A stretch of 64,000 nucleotides of DNA. Source: Streptomyces typhae (GTDB lineage: Bacteria; Actinomycetota; Actinomycetes; Streptomycetales; Streptomycetaceae). Under the pieces are notes generated by a model. The model was not told where the DNA came from. It made no database searches and worked only from the letters and a program-made list of their open reading frames with translations. This document shows positions 43,953 through 52,529 of this stretch, piece by piece. The translations under genes and the position numbers were made by a program. The first letter of the stretch is position 1. Each line of letters opens with the position of its first letter. Location: the NCBI RefSeq assembly GCF_009755605.1, contig NZ_WPNZ01000003.1, positions 434,001 to 498,000 of the forward strand, in the 5' to 3' direction.

Positions 43953-44963
43953 ATGACCTGGCTGATCACCGGCGGCGCGGGATACATCGGGGGACACGTC
44001 GTGCGCGCCATGGCGGCGGCGGGCGAGCGCACGGTGGTCTACGACGACCTGTCCTCGGGCCTCGCCGAGCGCGTGCCCGATGGCGTGCCCCTGGTCGTCG
44101 GCTCGACCCTCGACGCGGACCTCCTCACGCGGGTGCTGCGGGACCACGAGGTCGCCGGAGTCATCCACCTGGCGGCGAAGAAGCAGGTCGGCGAGTCCGT
44201 CGAGCAGCCCCTTCGCTACTACCGCGAGAACGTCGAGGGCCTGCGCGTCCTCCTCGACGCGGTCACGGACGCGGCGGTGCCGTCGTTCGTCCTCTCCTCG
44301 TCCGCCGCCGTGTACGGCATGCCGGACGTGGACCTGGTCACCGAGGACACGCCCTGCGTGCCGATGAGTCCGTACGGCGAGACGAAGCTGGCGGGCGAGT
44401 GGCTGACACGCGCGGTGGGCCGCGCCACGGGCCTGCGCACGGCGTGCCTGCGGTACTTCAACGTGGCGGGCGCGAAGAGCCCCGACCTCGCCGACACGGG
44501 CGTCTTCAACCTCGTCCCGATGGTCTTCGAGAAGCTCACCGCCGGCCAGGCCCCGCGGGTCTTCGGCGCCGACTACCCGACGCCCGACGGCACCTGCGTA
44601 CGGGACTACATCCACGTCGCGGACCTCGCCGAGGCCCATGTGGCCGCCGCCCGGCGTCTCGCCGGCTCCCCCGGCTCCACGGACCTGACGCTCAACGTCG
44701 GCCGCGGCGAAGGCGTTTCGGTGCGCGCGATGGTCGACCTGATCGCCGAGGTCACGGGGTACGACATCCCGGCGGAGGTCACCGAGCGGCGCGCGGGCGA
44801 CCCGGCGCGCGTGGTCGCCGCCGCGGACCGGGTGACCGCCGAGCTCGGCTGGTCGGCTAAGCGGGACGTGCGGGAGATGGTGGAGTCCGCGTGGGCGGGC
44901 TGGACGCGGCTCCACCCGGAGGCCCTGCGGGCACGCGCCGAGCGGACACGCACCGAAGGGTAA
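43953..44963 (+). CDS. galE: UDP-glucose 4-epimerase
   Basis: NAD-dependent epimerase of the extended short-chain dehydrogenase family, 336 residues. Visible features: Rossmann GGAGYIGGHV at 6-15, HLAAKKQVGESV, the catalytic Ser in SSSAAVYG near 118, the YxxxK pair in SPYGETKLAGEW near 143, LRYFNVAGA and the DYIHVADLAEAH substrate-domain motif. GalE interconverts UDP-glucose and UDP-galactose; in this setting it probably supplies galactose (or the GalNAc equivalent) to the surface polymer. The ATG follows GACGAGCTGACC, a weak ribosome site. Its TAA stop overlaps an inverted repeat that may belong to the next gene. Confidence 0.93.
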   Translation: MTWLITGGAGYIGGHVVRAMAAAGERTVVYDDLSSGLAERVPDGVPLVVGSTLDADLLTRVLRDHEVAGVIHLAAKKQVGESVEQPLRYYRENVEGLRVLLDAVTDAAVPSFVLSSSAAVYGMPDVDLVTEDTPCVPMSPYGETKLAGEWLTRAVGRATGLRTACLRYFNVAGAKSPDLADTGVFNLVPMVFEKLTAGQAPRVFGADYPTPDGTCVRDYIHVADLAEAHVAAARRLAGSPGSTDLTLNVGRGEGVSVRAMVDLIAEVTGYDIPAEVTERRAGDPARVVAAADRVTAELGWSAKRDVREMVESAWAGWTRLHPEALRARAERTRTEG

Positions 44964-44988
44964 GTACCGCACCGAATAGTCGGTACTT
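44962..44988. promoter_or_regulatory. Inverted repeat between galE and the imine reductase gene
   Basis: Arms AAGTACCG (44962-44969) and CGGTACTT (44981-44988) with an 11-base centre, starting within the galE stop. A GTAC-centred dyad like this suits a HxlR- or MarR-type repressor, though no such gene is in the window. Confidence 0.45.
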
Positions 44989-45081
44989 GAGCGACGGCCC
45001 GGCGGGCACCAGGCTGAGGCGGCGGGGTGAGCGACACCTCCCCCGTCACCCCCGACACCCCCGTCGACCCTGGGAGCAGCC

Positions 45082-45978
45082 ATGCCCGAAACAGCCGTGC
45101 CCGCGCCCGCCCGCACCCCCGTGACCCTGGTCGGACTCGGCTCGATGGGCGCGGCGCTCGCCTCCGCCTACCTCGCGGCGGGACACCCCGTCACCGTGTG
45201 GAACCGCACTCCGGCCAAGGCCGCCCCGCTCGTCGAGAAGGGCGCGGCGCACGCCGTGGACATCCGGGACGCGATCGCCGCGAGCCCGCTCACGATCGCC
45301 TGTCTGACGACGTACGAGGCGACCCGCACGGCTCTGGAACCCGCCGCGCCCGCGCTCGCGGGACGGACCCTGGTCACCGTCAACTCCGGTACCCCCTCCG
45401 GTGCCCGCGCGATGGCCGAGTGGGCGCTCGGGCACGGCGCGCGCTTCCTCGACGGCGCCGTCAAGAACGTGCCCGCGGCCGTGGGCGCGCCCGACACGCT
45501 GCTCTGCTACAGCGGCGACCGGGCCGTCTTCGACGAGCACGAGGCCACGCTGCGGGTCCTGGGCGGCGACACCGTGCACCTGGGCACCGACCCCGACCTC
45601 GCGGCGCTGTACGAGTCGGCGGTGGGCGGCACGCTGCTGCCCGTCCTGCTCGGGTTCTTCCAGGGCGCGGCGCTGGTGACGGCGCGCGGCCTGGAGGCGG
45701 GCACGCTGGTCCCGTACACGGTGAAGTGGCTGGAGATGGTCAACTCGATGCTGCCGCACTTCGCGGCGGAGATCGACCGCGGTGACTACGCCGCGCCCCA
45801 GTCGTCCGTCGGCATCTTCCACGCGGGCATCCCCGGCGACACCGAGGTCGCGGCCGAGGCCGGGCTCGACGTGAGCTGGCACGCGCCGATGCACGCGCTC
45901 CTGGAGCGGGCGGTCGCGGAGGGGCGCGCCGAGCAGAGCATCGCGGCACTGGTGGAGGTGTTGCGCAAGCCCGCGTGA
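45082..45978 (+). CDS. NAD(P)-dependent oxidoreductase, imine reductase-like
   Basis: A 298-residue member of the beta-hydroxyacid dehydrogenase/imine reductase group. The N-terminal Rossmann fold has VTLVGLGSMGAALASAYLAA and VWNRTPAKA, where Arg and Thr after the second strand favour NADPH. The C-terminal half is the helical dimerisation domain (LYESAVGGTLLPVLLGFFQG onward). In beta-hydroxyacid dehydrogenases a Lys sits near the middle helix; here the helix reads YESAVGGTLLP without it, which is typical of imine reductases. GGGAG precedes the ATG. Natural substrate unknown. It does not obviously belong to the wall-polymer pathway. Confidence 0.82.
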   Translation: MPETAVPAPARTPVTLVGLGSMGAALASAYLAAGHPVTVWNRTPAKAAPLVEKGAAHAVDIRDAIAASPLTIACLTTYEATRTALEPAAPALAGRTLVTVNSGTPSGARAMAEWALGHGARFLDGAVKNVPAAVGAPDTLLCYSGDRAVFDEHEATLRVLGGDTVHLGTDPDLAALYESAVGGTLLPVLLGFFQGAALVTARGLEAGTLVPYTVKWLEMVNSMLPHFAAEIDRGDYAAPQSSVGIFHAGIPGDTEVAAEAGLDVSWHAPMHALLERAVAEGRAEQSIAALVEVLRKPA

Positions 45979-45996
45979 CGGGCTCTCGGGCGGTGC

Positions 45997-46016
45997 GGGT
46001 GTAGCAGGCTCCACCC
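45997..46016 (+). promoter_or_regulatory. Shared 20-bp palindrome, copy 1 (ABC transporter promoter)
   Basis: GGGTGTAGC, two bases (AG), GCTCCACCC. The arms match at eight of nine positions. A candidate -10 box TAGCGT (46062-46067) lies 45 bases downstream. The same element occurs in inverse orientation at 51439-51458 before the sensor kinase. Confidence 0.72.
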
Positions 46017-46118
46017 CCGCTTCGGGTGTGTGCTCTCTCGTGCACCCCGGGTCCCGATTCCTAGCGTTCTCGGTGACGGGCGGCACGGGCCGCGAGGGTC
46101 ACGGAGAGGGCGTACACG

Positions 46119-46913
46119 ATGTTCGGGCGGCGGCGCGGTCCTGCGCGGAAGGCGGCAGGGGTACGGGCGGGGAGCGACGCGCTCGTCCTCGACGGGGTCG
46201 GGCGTACGTACCGCGGGGGCGGGGTCGTCGCGCTGCACCCGGTCGACCTGGTGGTGCCCCGCGGCAGGTTCCTCGCCGTCATGGGCCCCTCCGGCTCCGG
46301 CAAGTCGACGCTCCTTCAGTGCGCGGCCGGGCTCGACCGGCCGACGTCCGGCACCGTCCACGTGGAGGGCGTCGCCATCGGCTCCCTCGCCGAGGCCGAG
46401 CTGACGCGGCTGCGCAGGGAGCGGATCGGTTTCGTCTTCCAGGCCCACAACCTGGTGCCGTCGCTCAGCGTCGGCGAGAACGTGGCGCTGCCGCTGATGC
46501 TCGGCGGCGCGACGGACGGCGTGGGTGCCCGCGCGGCCGTCGCCCTGGCCGCCGTCGGCCTCGGCGACCGCACCGACGACCGGCCCGCCGAACTCTCCGG
46601 CGGCCAGCAGCAGCGCGTGGCGATCGCCCGCGCCCTGGTCACCGAACCGGCCGTCGTCTTCGCCGACGAGCCCACCGGCGCCCTCGACCCGGCCACCGCC
46701 CACGACGTCCTCACCCTGCTCCGCCAGGCGGTCGACAGGGACGGCCACACGGTCGTCATGGTGACGCACGACCCGTACGCGGCCGCCTGGTGCGACGAGG
46801 CGGTCTTCCTCGCCCAGGGCCGCATCGTGGCCGCGCTCGGCGCGCCGGACGCGGAGCGGGTGCACGGAGTGATGCGGCAGCTCGGCGCGGGCCGGACGGT
46901 GGTGGCGGCGTGA
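46119..46913 (+). CDS. ABC transporter ATPase, MacB/LolD type
   Basis: ATP-binding subunit of an efflux- or signal-type transporter, 264 residues. Motifs: Walker [10 protein letters not shown] near 54, Q-loop [13 protein letters not shown], signature LSGGQQQR, Walker [14 protein letters not shown], switch His MVTHDPYA. The MacB branch couples ATP use to long FtsX-like permeases rather than to classic channels, which matches the next gene (GTGA overlap). GGAGAGG lies upstream of the ATG. Such transporters in firmicutes and actinobacteria often sit beside two-component systems and give resistance to peptide antibiotics; the kinase/regulator pair downstream fits that pattern. Confidence 0.92.
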   Translation: MFGRRRGPARKAAGVRAGSDALVLDGVGRTYRGGGVVALHPVDLVVPRGRFLAVMGPSGSGKSTLLQCAAGLDRPTSGTVHVEGVAIGSLAEAELTRLRRERIGFVFQAHNLVPSLSVGENVALPLMLGGATDGVGARAAVALAAVGLGDRTDDRPAELSGGQQQRVAIARALVTEPAVVFADEPTGALDPATAHDVLTLLRQAVDRDGHTVVMVTHDPYAAAWCDEAVFLAQGRIVAALGAPDAERVHGVMRQLGAGRTVVAA

Positions 46914-49492
46914 GCACGGGGCGCGGAAGGACAGTGCGTAACAGGACGGTGCGCGGCGGGAGCGTCACCGGGCTGCTCGCCGCGCGTGGGGCGCGGACGC
47001 ACCGCAAGGCGTGGGCCGCCGTGTTCGCGGCGCTCGTGCTGACGTCGGTGCTGCTCGGCACGTTCGCGCTCGTGGTGACGTCGGCGGCGCTCGGGCACGC
47101 GCGCGTGGAGCGCTACGCGGCAGCCGACCTGGTGGTGTCCGGTGACCAGCACACCCGTTACACGGCGAAGCCGTGGGGCTCGGAGCCGGAGACGGTGACG
47201 GCGGGTCTGACGGAGCGGGTGCGGGTGCCCGAGCGGGCGCTCGACGTGGTGCGCGGGGTGCCCGGGGTGCGGGCGGCCGTCGCCGACCGGGTGTTCCCGG
47301 TGGGCCTCGCGGGCACCGCGGCCACCGGCCGCCCGTGGGACGCGGCCCGCCTCGCGCCGTACGCGCTGCGGGACGGCCGGGAGCCCCGCCGGGCCGGGGA
47401 GGTCGTGGTGGGCGGCGACGCCCGGGCCGTGGGCGCCCGGGTCGTGCTGCGGGTCGGCGGTGCCGACCGGACGTACCGGGTCGTGGGTCTCGCGGACGGG
47501 CCGCGCGCCGCGGTCTACTTCAGCGGCGGCGAGGCACGGCGTCTCGCCGGGCACGCGGGCACGGTGGACGCCGTCGGCGTCGTGGCCGAGGAGGGCGTCG
47601 GCACCGGCGCGCTGTACGGGCGGGTGCGGCAGGCCGTGGACGAGGCCGGGCTGCGCGGCGCGGTGACGCGGGCGAAGGGCGACGCGGCGGGTCTGCGGGT
47701 GCTCACCGGCGACGGCCGCGGCGCAGCCGAGGACCTGACGGCGGCCCCGGCGCGCTCCACCCTGTTGCAGATCCTCGGGGCGGTCGCGGGGACGATGACG
47801 CTGATCGCCGTCCTGGTGGTGTCGTCGACGATCGTGCAGGCGCTGCGCCAACGCGGGCACGAGCTGGCCCTGTTGCGTGCCGTGGGCGCGACGCCGCGGC
47901 AGCTGCGGGGCGCGGTGGGCCGCGAGGTGGGGCGCGTCGCGGTGGCCGCCGCCGTGGTGGGCGCCGTCCTCGCGGTGCCCGCCCAGCTGGGGCTGCTCGC
48001 GCTCCTTCAGGCGCGGGGCGCGGTGCCGTCCGGCCTGGTGCTGCCCCTCCCGCCGTGGCTGGCGGCGGCACCGCTGGTCACGGCGGGCGTCACCGTCCTC
48101 GTCGCCCGGCTCTCGGCGCTGATCGCCTGCGGTCGCACGGCGAAGGTGCGGCCCGCGCAGGCGCTGCGCGCGTCACCGCCGGGTGCGCGGCGCCGCGTCA
48201 CCGGCCTGGTGCTGCTCGGCCTCGGCGTCAGCTCCGCGGGCACGGCGACGCTCCAGCACGGTCAGGCCGCCGCGGCGGCGGCGAGCGCCGCCGCCGTCCT
48301 CATGGTGATCGCCTGCGCGGTGCTCGGCCCGTGGATCGCGACGGGCGCGATGCGGGTCCTCGGGGGGCCGATGCGCCGCTACGGCGGCCCCGGCGGGCGG
48401 CTCGCGGCAGCCAACTGCACGGCCGCGGCGACCCGTCTGGGCGCCGCGATCACCCCCGTCGTCCTGGTCACCGCGTTCGCCCTGGTGCAGCTCGCGGCGG
48501 GCGCCACCCTGACGCACGAGGCGCGGGCCCAGGCCCGGGACGCGGCCCGCGCGGACGTGGTCGTACGGGCCGACGGCGGTCTGCCGCGCGGCGCCCTGGA
48601 GCGGATCAGGGCCGTGCCGGGCGTGTCCGGCGCGACGGAGGTCGTGCACAGCACGGTGGTGCTCGCGGGCAAGGAGGCGGGCGAGCCGAAGCTGGAGCGC
48701 CTGCCGGTGCTCGGCGTCACCCCGCAGCGCCTGACCCGCACCCTGGACCCCGACGTCCGCAAGGGCGACCTTGCGGGCCTGCGCCCCGGCACCGTGGCCC
48801 TGTCCACGGACCGGGCCCGCGCCCTGGACGCCGGGCCCGGCTCGACGGTGCGGCTGCGCTTCGGCGACGGCGCGGAAGGGCGGCTGCGGGTGGCCGCAGT
48901 CTACGGGCGGGGCCTCGGCACCGGGGACTTCCTGCTCGCCCGGGACGAGGTCCTGCGGCACACCTCCGGTACCGGCAGGGCCCGGGTCCTGGTGGCGACG
49001 GACGGCGCGCCGCGCACGCTCCGGGCGGTCGGCGCGGCCGTGCCGGGGGCCCGCGTGGACCGGGACGCGGCGGCCGTACGGGACGCGGTGCGCGTCGAAC
49101 CGGAGGACCAGGCGCTCGGCGAGGTGGTGACCGGCGCGGCGGTCGGCGCGATCGGCGCGTTCACCGTCATCGCCGTCCTCAGCACGCTCACGCTGATCGG
49201 GGTCGGCCGCCGCCCCGAACTGACCCTGCTGCGCCGGGCCGGCGCGGCCCGCTCCCAGCTCCGCCGGATGCTGCACGCGGAGGCCGCCGCGGTCGCCGTC
49301 ACCGGCCTGGTGGTGGGCACCGCCGTCGCCCTGATCCCGCTGCTCGCCTTCAGCCTGGCCTTCGCGGGCGCCCTGCCCTATCTGCCGGCCGCGCAGGCCG
49401 CGCTGATCGTCGGCGTGGTCGCGGCGACGGCCCTTGCCGGGACGGTGCCGCCGGTGCGGCGGGTGCTGCGGGGGCGGTACCCGACGGGGTGA
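46910..49492 (+). CDS. FtsX-like ABC permease
   Basis: An 860-residue membrane subunit partnered with the MacB-type ATPase. One N-terminal helix ([20 protein letters not shown]) is followed by a large extracellular domain of about 230 residues, an FtsX three-helix module near 290-415 ([17 protein letters not shown], then [20 protein letters not shown]), two central helices (about 425-500), a second outer domain, and a final FtsX module from about 740 ([40 protein letters not shown]). The GTG at 46910 overlaps the ATPase stop. Its gene end faces the response regulator gene, with a hairpin between. Confidence 0.9.
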   Translation: MSTGRGRTVRNRTVRGGSVTGLLAARGARTHRKAWAAVFAALVLTSVLLGTFALVVTSAALGHARVERYAAADLVVSGDQHTRYTAKPWGSEPETVTAGLTERVRVPERALDVVRGVPGVRAAVADRVFPVGLAGTAATGRPWDAARLAPYALRDGREPRRAGEVVVGGDARAVGARVVLRVGGADRTYRVVGLADGPRAAVYFSGGEARRLAGHAGTVDAVGVVAEEGVGTGALYGRVRQAVDEAGLRGAVTRAKGDAAGLRVLTGDGRGAAEDLTAAPARSTLLQILGAVAGTMTLIAVLVVSSTIVQALRQRGHELALLRAVGATPRQLRGAVGREVGRVAVAAAVVGAVLAVPAQLGLLALLQARGAVPSGLVLPLPPWLAAAPLVTAGVTVLVARLSALIACGRTAKVRPAQALRASPPGARRRVTGLVLLGLGVSSAGTATLQHGQAAAAAASAAAVLMVIACAVLGPWIATGAMRVLGGPMRRYGGPGGRLAAANCTAAATRLGAAITPVVLVTAFALVQLAAGATLTHEARAQARDAARADVVVRADGGLPRGALERIRAVPGVSGATEVVHSTVVLAGKEAGEPKLERLPVLGVTPQRLTRTLDPDVRKGDLAGLRPGTVALSTDRARALDAGPGSTVRLRFGDGAEGRLRVAAVYGRGLGTGDFLLARDEVLRHTSGTGRARVLVATDGAPRTLRAVGAAVPGARVDRDAAAVRDAVRVEPEDQALGEVVTGAAVGAIGAFTVIAVLSTLTLIGVGRRPELTLLRRAGAARSQLRRMLHAEAAAVAVTGLVVGTAVALIPLLAFSLAFAGALPYLPAAQAALIVGVVAATALAGTVPPVRRVLRGRYPTG

Positions 49493-49511
49493 GGGCGGGA
49501 GATACCGGGGT

Positions 49512-49541
49512 GCGGGGCGCGGGGTGTGTACCGCGCCCCGC
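49512..49541. terminator. Bidirectional hairpin between permease and regulator
   Basis: Eleven-base arms GCGGGGCGCGG (49512-49522) and CCGCGCCCCGC (49531-49541) around an eight-base loop, 20 bases past the permease stop and 33 past the regulator stop. Confidence 0.65.
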
Positions 49542-49589
49542 TCAGGCCTTGTCGAGGTCGGGCCTTGTCGAGGTCAGGCCTTGTTGAGA
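49542..49589. repeat. 16-bp tandem repeat at the end of the response regulator gene
   Basis: Units at 49542, 49558 and 49574 are close to TCAGGCCTTGTCGAGG. The third contains the TGA stop and last codons of the regulator (read on the minus strand), so the gene end has been copied twice downstream. Confidence 0.88.
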
Positions 49590-50218
49590 TACGCGAGGAC
49601 GGCGAGCACCCGGCGGTGCCCGCTGTCGCTCTGCTCCAGGCCGAGCTTCAGGAAGACGTTCCCGATGTGCTTGCTGACCGCACGGTCGGACACGACCAGG
49701 GTGGCCGCGATGGTGGCGTTGTCGCGGCCCTCCGCCATGAGGTGGAGCACCTCGCGCTCGCGCGGCGTGAGCGAGTCCAGGGGGTCGTCGGCGCGCCGCG
49801 TCAGGAGCTCGGTGACGACCTCGGGGTCGAGCGCGGTGCCGCCCGCGGCGACCCGCTCCAGGGCGTCGAGGAACGCGTCGACGCGCCCGACACGGTCCTT
49901 CAGGAGATAGCCGACGCCGCTCGCGTCACCGCCGAGCAGCTCGGCCGCGTACGTCTCCTCGACGTACTGGGAGAGGACGAGGACCGGCAGACCCGGCAGC
50001 CGCTTGCGGGCGTCGAGGGCCGCGCGCAGCCCCTCGTCGCGGAAGCCGGGCGGCATCCGCACGTCGAGGACGGCCACGTCGGGGCGGTGTTCGAGCAGGG
50101 CGGGCAGGATCTCGGGGCCGGTGGCCGCTACCCCCGCCACCTCGTGGCCCGCCGATGTCAGGAGCAGCACGAGCCCCTCCCGCAGCAACGCGTTGTCCTC
50201 CGCGATCACCACACGCAC
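49574..50218 (-). CDS. LuxR-family response regulator (NarL type)
   Basis: DNA-binding regulator of 214 residues that acts with the adjacent kinase. Receiver domain at 1-120: acidic pocket IAEDN at 5-9, phospho-acceptor Asp52 in VAVLDVRMPPG, and Lys in YLLKDRV near 104. Helix-turn-helix at about 145-205: LTPREREVLHLMAEGRDNAT, VSDRAVSKHIGNVF. GTG start at 50218 with GGAG five bases upstream; the gene overlaps the end of the kinase gene by 13 bases. The palindrome present before both the kinase gene and the ABC operon is the obvious candidate binding site. Confidence 0.94.
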   Translation of the reverse strand: MRVVIAEDNALLREGLVLLLTSAGHEVAGVAATGPEILPALLEHRPDVAVLDVRMPPGFRDEGLRAALDARKRLPGLPVLVLSQYVEETYAAELLGGDASGVGYLLKDRVGRVDAFLDALERVAAGGTALDPEVVTELLTRRADDPLDSLTPREREVLHLMAEGRDNATIAATLVVSDRAVSKHIGNVFLKLGLEQSDSGHRRVLAVLAYLNKA

Positions 50219-51381
50219 GGCAGCTCCACCTCGATCTCCGTCGGCCCCCCTGCGGGGCTCGTCACCTTCATGGTCCCGTCCAGGGCCGCGACCCTGCGCC
50301 GCATGCCGACGAGTCCGCTGCCGCCCGACTCGTCGGCGCCGCCCGCGCCCTCGTCCCGCACGCGCAGCCGCAGGCCGCGGGGCGCGCGGACCAGTTCGAC
50401 GCCGGCCCGGCGCGCCCCACTGTGCTTGGCGGCGTTCGTCAGGGCCTCGGCCACCGCGAAGTACGCGGCGGCCTCCACGGCGGCGGGCGCCCGCGTGCCG
50501 CCCTCCACGCCGTCGTCCCGTACGGACACATCGAGGCCGCTGCTCGCGGCCAGCGCCCGTACCGCGCCGACGAGGCCGCGGTCGGTGAGGACGGGCGGGT
50601 GGATGCCGCGCACGACGTGCCGCAGTTCGGTCAGGGCCTCCTCGGCCTGGTCCTGCGCGTCGGCGAGGAGCCCGCGCACCGTCTCGGGGTCGGCGCCGCC
50701 CTGGTCGTGGGCCCTCCTGGCCAGGCCGACGCGCATGGACAGGGCGACGAGCCGCGCCTGGGTGCCGTCGTGCAGATCCCGCTCGATGCGGCGCAGTTCG
50801 GCGCCGTGCGCGGCGACCGCGCCCGCCCTGGTCTGCGTCAGCTCCTCGACCCGCTCGGCGAGTTCGGCGTTGCGCTCGGCCTCCGGCGACGGCTTGAGCA
50901 GCGCCCGCGACCAGCGCGCGTCGAGCTCGGCGAGGCGCACGATCAGCGGGAGCAGGACGGCCCTGCGGCGGAGCAGCCCGCACCACACGCCGTCGACGAC
51001 CACGCCGAGCACCCACAGCGGCAGCGCCGCGTACAGCAGCACGAGGCCGTAGACGAAGTGCAGGACGAGCCAGCGCAGGTCACGGTAGGTGCCGGGGTCC
51101 TTGACCGCTTTGCGTACCCGCTGCACCAGGGTGCCGGTCAGCGGCGTGTACGCCTCGGGGATCCGGGTCCCCGACCACTGGGCGACCTGGCGGCGCTTGA
51201 GGCCGGCGATGCGGCGCAGCATCAGGACGGTCTCGGGCAGCACACCGAGGCCGATTACGATGAGCGAGGCAACGGCGGTGAAGAGCAGGACGCCGACGAA
51301 CACGTACGAGAGGAGGGCGAGGCCCGCACCCATGAGCAGTTGCATGGAGGCGCGGTCCGCCCGCCCGATCGTCTCTCGCAT
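50206..51381 (-). CDS. Sensor histidine kinase (HisKA_3/NarL-partner type)
   Basis: Membrane sensor of 391 residues. Four hydrophobic segments in the first 150 residues (LLSYVFVGVLLFTAVASLIV, VLPETVLM, LVLHFVYGLVLLYAALPLWV and neighbours) with only short outer loops suggest sensing within the membrane or through a partner. The dimerisation helix has the phospho-acceptor His in RRIERDLHDGTQARLV near 204. The ATPase domain shows VAEALTNAAKHSGA and DEGAGGADESGGSGLVGMRR. Kinases with few outer residues and a linked MacB-type transporter often use the transporter itself as detector. The tail VELPCVW overlaps the regulator start. Confidence 0.93.
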   Translation of the reverse strand: MRETIGRADRASMQLLMGAGLALLSYVFVGVLLFTAVASLIVIGLGVLPETVLMLRRIAGLKRRQVAQWSGTRIPEAYTPLTGTLVQRVRKAVKDPGTYRDLRWLVLHFVYGLVLLYAALPLWVLGVVVDGVWCGLLRRRAVLLPLIVRLAELDARWSRALLKPSPEAERNAELAERVEELTQTRAGAVAAHGAELRRIERDLHDGTQARLVALSMRVGLARRAHDQGGADPETVRGLLADAQDQAEEALTELRHVVRGIHPPVLTDRGLVGAVRALAASSGLDVSVRDDGVEGGTRAPAAVEAAAYFAVAEALTNAAKHSGARRAGVELVRAPRGLRLRVRDEGAGGADESGGSGLVGMRRRVAALDGTMKVTSPAGGPTEIEVELPCVW

Positions 51382-51438
51382 GACACTCAGGTTAAGCGAG
51401 CCCCCTGGCGGGCGCGGGTGAGCGTGCCACCGCCCGGA

Positions 51439-51458
51439 GGGTGGAGCCCGCTACACCC
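51439..51458 (-). promoter_or_regulatory. Shared 20-bp palindrome, copy 2 (kinase promoter)
   Basis: On the minus strand: GGGTGTAGC, GG, GCTCCACCC, identical in both arms to the copy at 45997-46016. A candidate -10 (TAACCT) lies about 44 bases downstream, just before the kinase ATG. The site is also 89 bases upstream of the rightward small membrane gene. Confidence 0.72.
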
Positions 51459-51547
51459 CCGGCCCGGGAGCACAGCCCCTCGATCACCGCGGGCGCGGCA
51501 GGCAGAGTTGACCGCGAACGCAAGTCCTTGCCCCGAAAGGTTCCGTA

Positions 51548-51712
51548 ATGAAGGCCCTCCTCTGGCTCGTGCTCGCCGTCGCCATCGTCCTGAACGCCTT
51601 CAGCAGCGTCGCGTTCAGCGGGGGGACGGAGCTGGCCGTCAGCATCACCACGGGCGTCGCGGTGCTCGGTTCGATCACCGTGCTCGTGCTGACCCGCGAG
51701 AAGCAGTCGTAG
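51548..51712 (+). CDS. Small two-helix membrane protein (54 aa)
   Basis: A 54-residue open frame, MKALLWLVLAVAIVLNAFSS followed by a short outer loop (VAFSGGTELAV) and a second helix (ITTGVAVLGSITVLVLT), ending REKQS. GAAAGG lies seven bases before the ATG, an unambiguous ribosome site. It diverges from the sensor kinase and shares its control region with the 20-bp palindrome, so it is plausibly part of the same regulon; small membrane proteins often modulate kinases or transporters. No homologue family comes to mind. Confidence 0.78.
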   Translation: MKALLWLVLAVAIVLNAFSSVAFSGGTELAVSITTGVAVLGSITVLVLTREKQS

Positions 51713-51733
51713 CCCGCCACCCGCCCCGGCGGT

Positions 51734-52363
51734 TCACAGCGCTTCGAGCGCCGCCGCCGTGGCCCTCGCGAGACCCTCCAGATACCCCTCGGGCAGGTGT
51801 CCGCGCACCACGACCGCCCGCCAGTACAGCGGCCCCGACATCAGGTCGAGGGCCAGCGCCTCGTCCGCGCCGGTGAGGTCCGCGCGCAGGTCGCCCCGCG
51901 CCACCGCCTGCGCGACGATGCCGCTCGCCACGCCGTGCTGCCCCTCGCGCAGCGCCTTCTGCAGGGCCGCCTCGATCTCGGGGTTGCGGGCCGCCTCCGC
52001 CAGGAGGTCGGGGACGACCTGCGAGGCGACGGGGTGGCGCAGCGCGCGGGACGTGACTTCGTACAGCAGGCGCAGATCGCCCTCCAGGGTGCCGGTGTCC
52101 GGCGTGGGCAGGCCCTGGACCGCGAGCGCCGACACCAGGTCGAGGACCAGGTGCAGCTTGGAGCGCCAGCGGCGGTAGACGGCCGTCTTGCCGACGCCCG
52201 CGCGGCGCGCGATGCCCTCGATGGACATGCGCGCGTACCCCACCGCGGCGAGCTCCTCGAAGACGGCGGCGCGGATGGCCTCGGTCACGTCCTCGCGCAG
52301 CACGGCGGCGCCTGCGGGCGCCCTGCGGCCCCGTTCACCGGGCTTTCTGTCGCTCGTCGTCAT
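51734..52363 (-). CDS. TetR-family transcriptional regulator
   Basis: A 209-residue repressor-type protein. The N-terminal helix-turn-helix is at about 25-75: VTEAIRAAVFEELAAVGYAR, MSIEGIARRAGVGKTAVYRR and WRSKLHLV. The C-terminal ligand domain (DTGTLEGDLRLLYEVTSRAL onward) resembles the TetR_C_11/16-like groups. TATGCT lies six bases before the ATG, so the message may be leaderless. An imperfect palindrome in the divergent promoter region toward the polysaccharide exporter is a likely target, which would make this the local regulator of export. Confidence 0.92.
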   Translation of the reverse strand: MTTSDRKPGERGRRAPAGAAVLREDVTEAIRAAVFEELAAVGYARMSIEGIARRAGVGKTAVYRRWRSKLHLVLDLVSALAVQGLPTPDTGTLEGDLRLLYEVTSRALRHPVASQVVPDLLAEAARNPEIEAALQKALREGQHGVASGIVAQAVARGDLRADLTGADEALALDLMSGPLYWRAVVVRGHLPEGYLEGLARATAAALEAL

Positions 52364-52381
52364 GACGACAGCATAGGACGT

Positions 52382-52409
52382 GACGACGGAACGGTTGCGT
52401 TCCGACGTC
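52382..52409. promoter_or_regulatory. Candidate TetR operator
   Basis: Core palindrome CGGAACG-GTTG-CGTTCCG (52387-52404), extended by GACG and CGTC with one mismatch to 52382-52409. It lies between the TetR start and the divergent exporter gene and overlaps the -35 of the rightward promoter. Confidence 0.6.
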
Positions 52410-52424
52410 GCGGCGGCCTACTGT
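52395..52424 (+). promoter_or_regulatory. Candidate promoter of the exporter genes
   Basis: TTGCGT (52395-52400) and TACTGT (52419-52424), 18 bases apart, a reasonable match to the vegetative sigma consensus. It starts about 105 bases before the exporter GTG. Confidence 0.5.
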
Positions 52425-52529
52425 CTGCGTGACGACGATACGGTCCCGTCCCGACGTGCTCGGCGGCGTTCCGGCGCGGCGGCGCATCGTGCCGTCGTCC
52501 TCCCACGTCCCCGAGCGGAGGCAACGGCC

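Noticed and set aside
45082..45978. 6-phosphogluconate or hydroxyisobutyrate dehydrogenase
   Set aside because: The Rossmann fold matches the wider family, but the catalytic Lys of the central helix is not where expected and the length suits imine reductases.
52380..52529. Upstream start for the TagG-type permease at 52380
   Set aside because: The added residues cover the promoter and palindrome region and lack a ribosome site; GGAGG marks the GTG at 52530.
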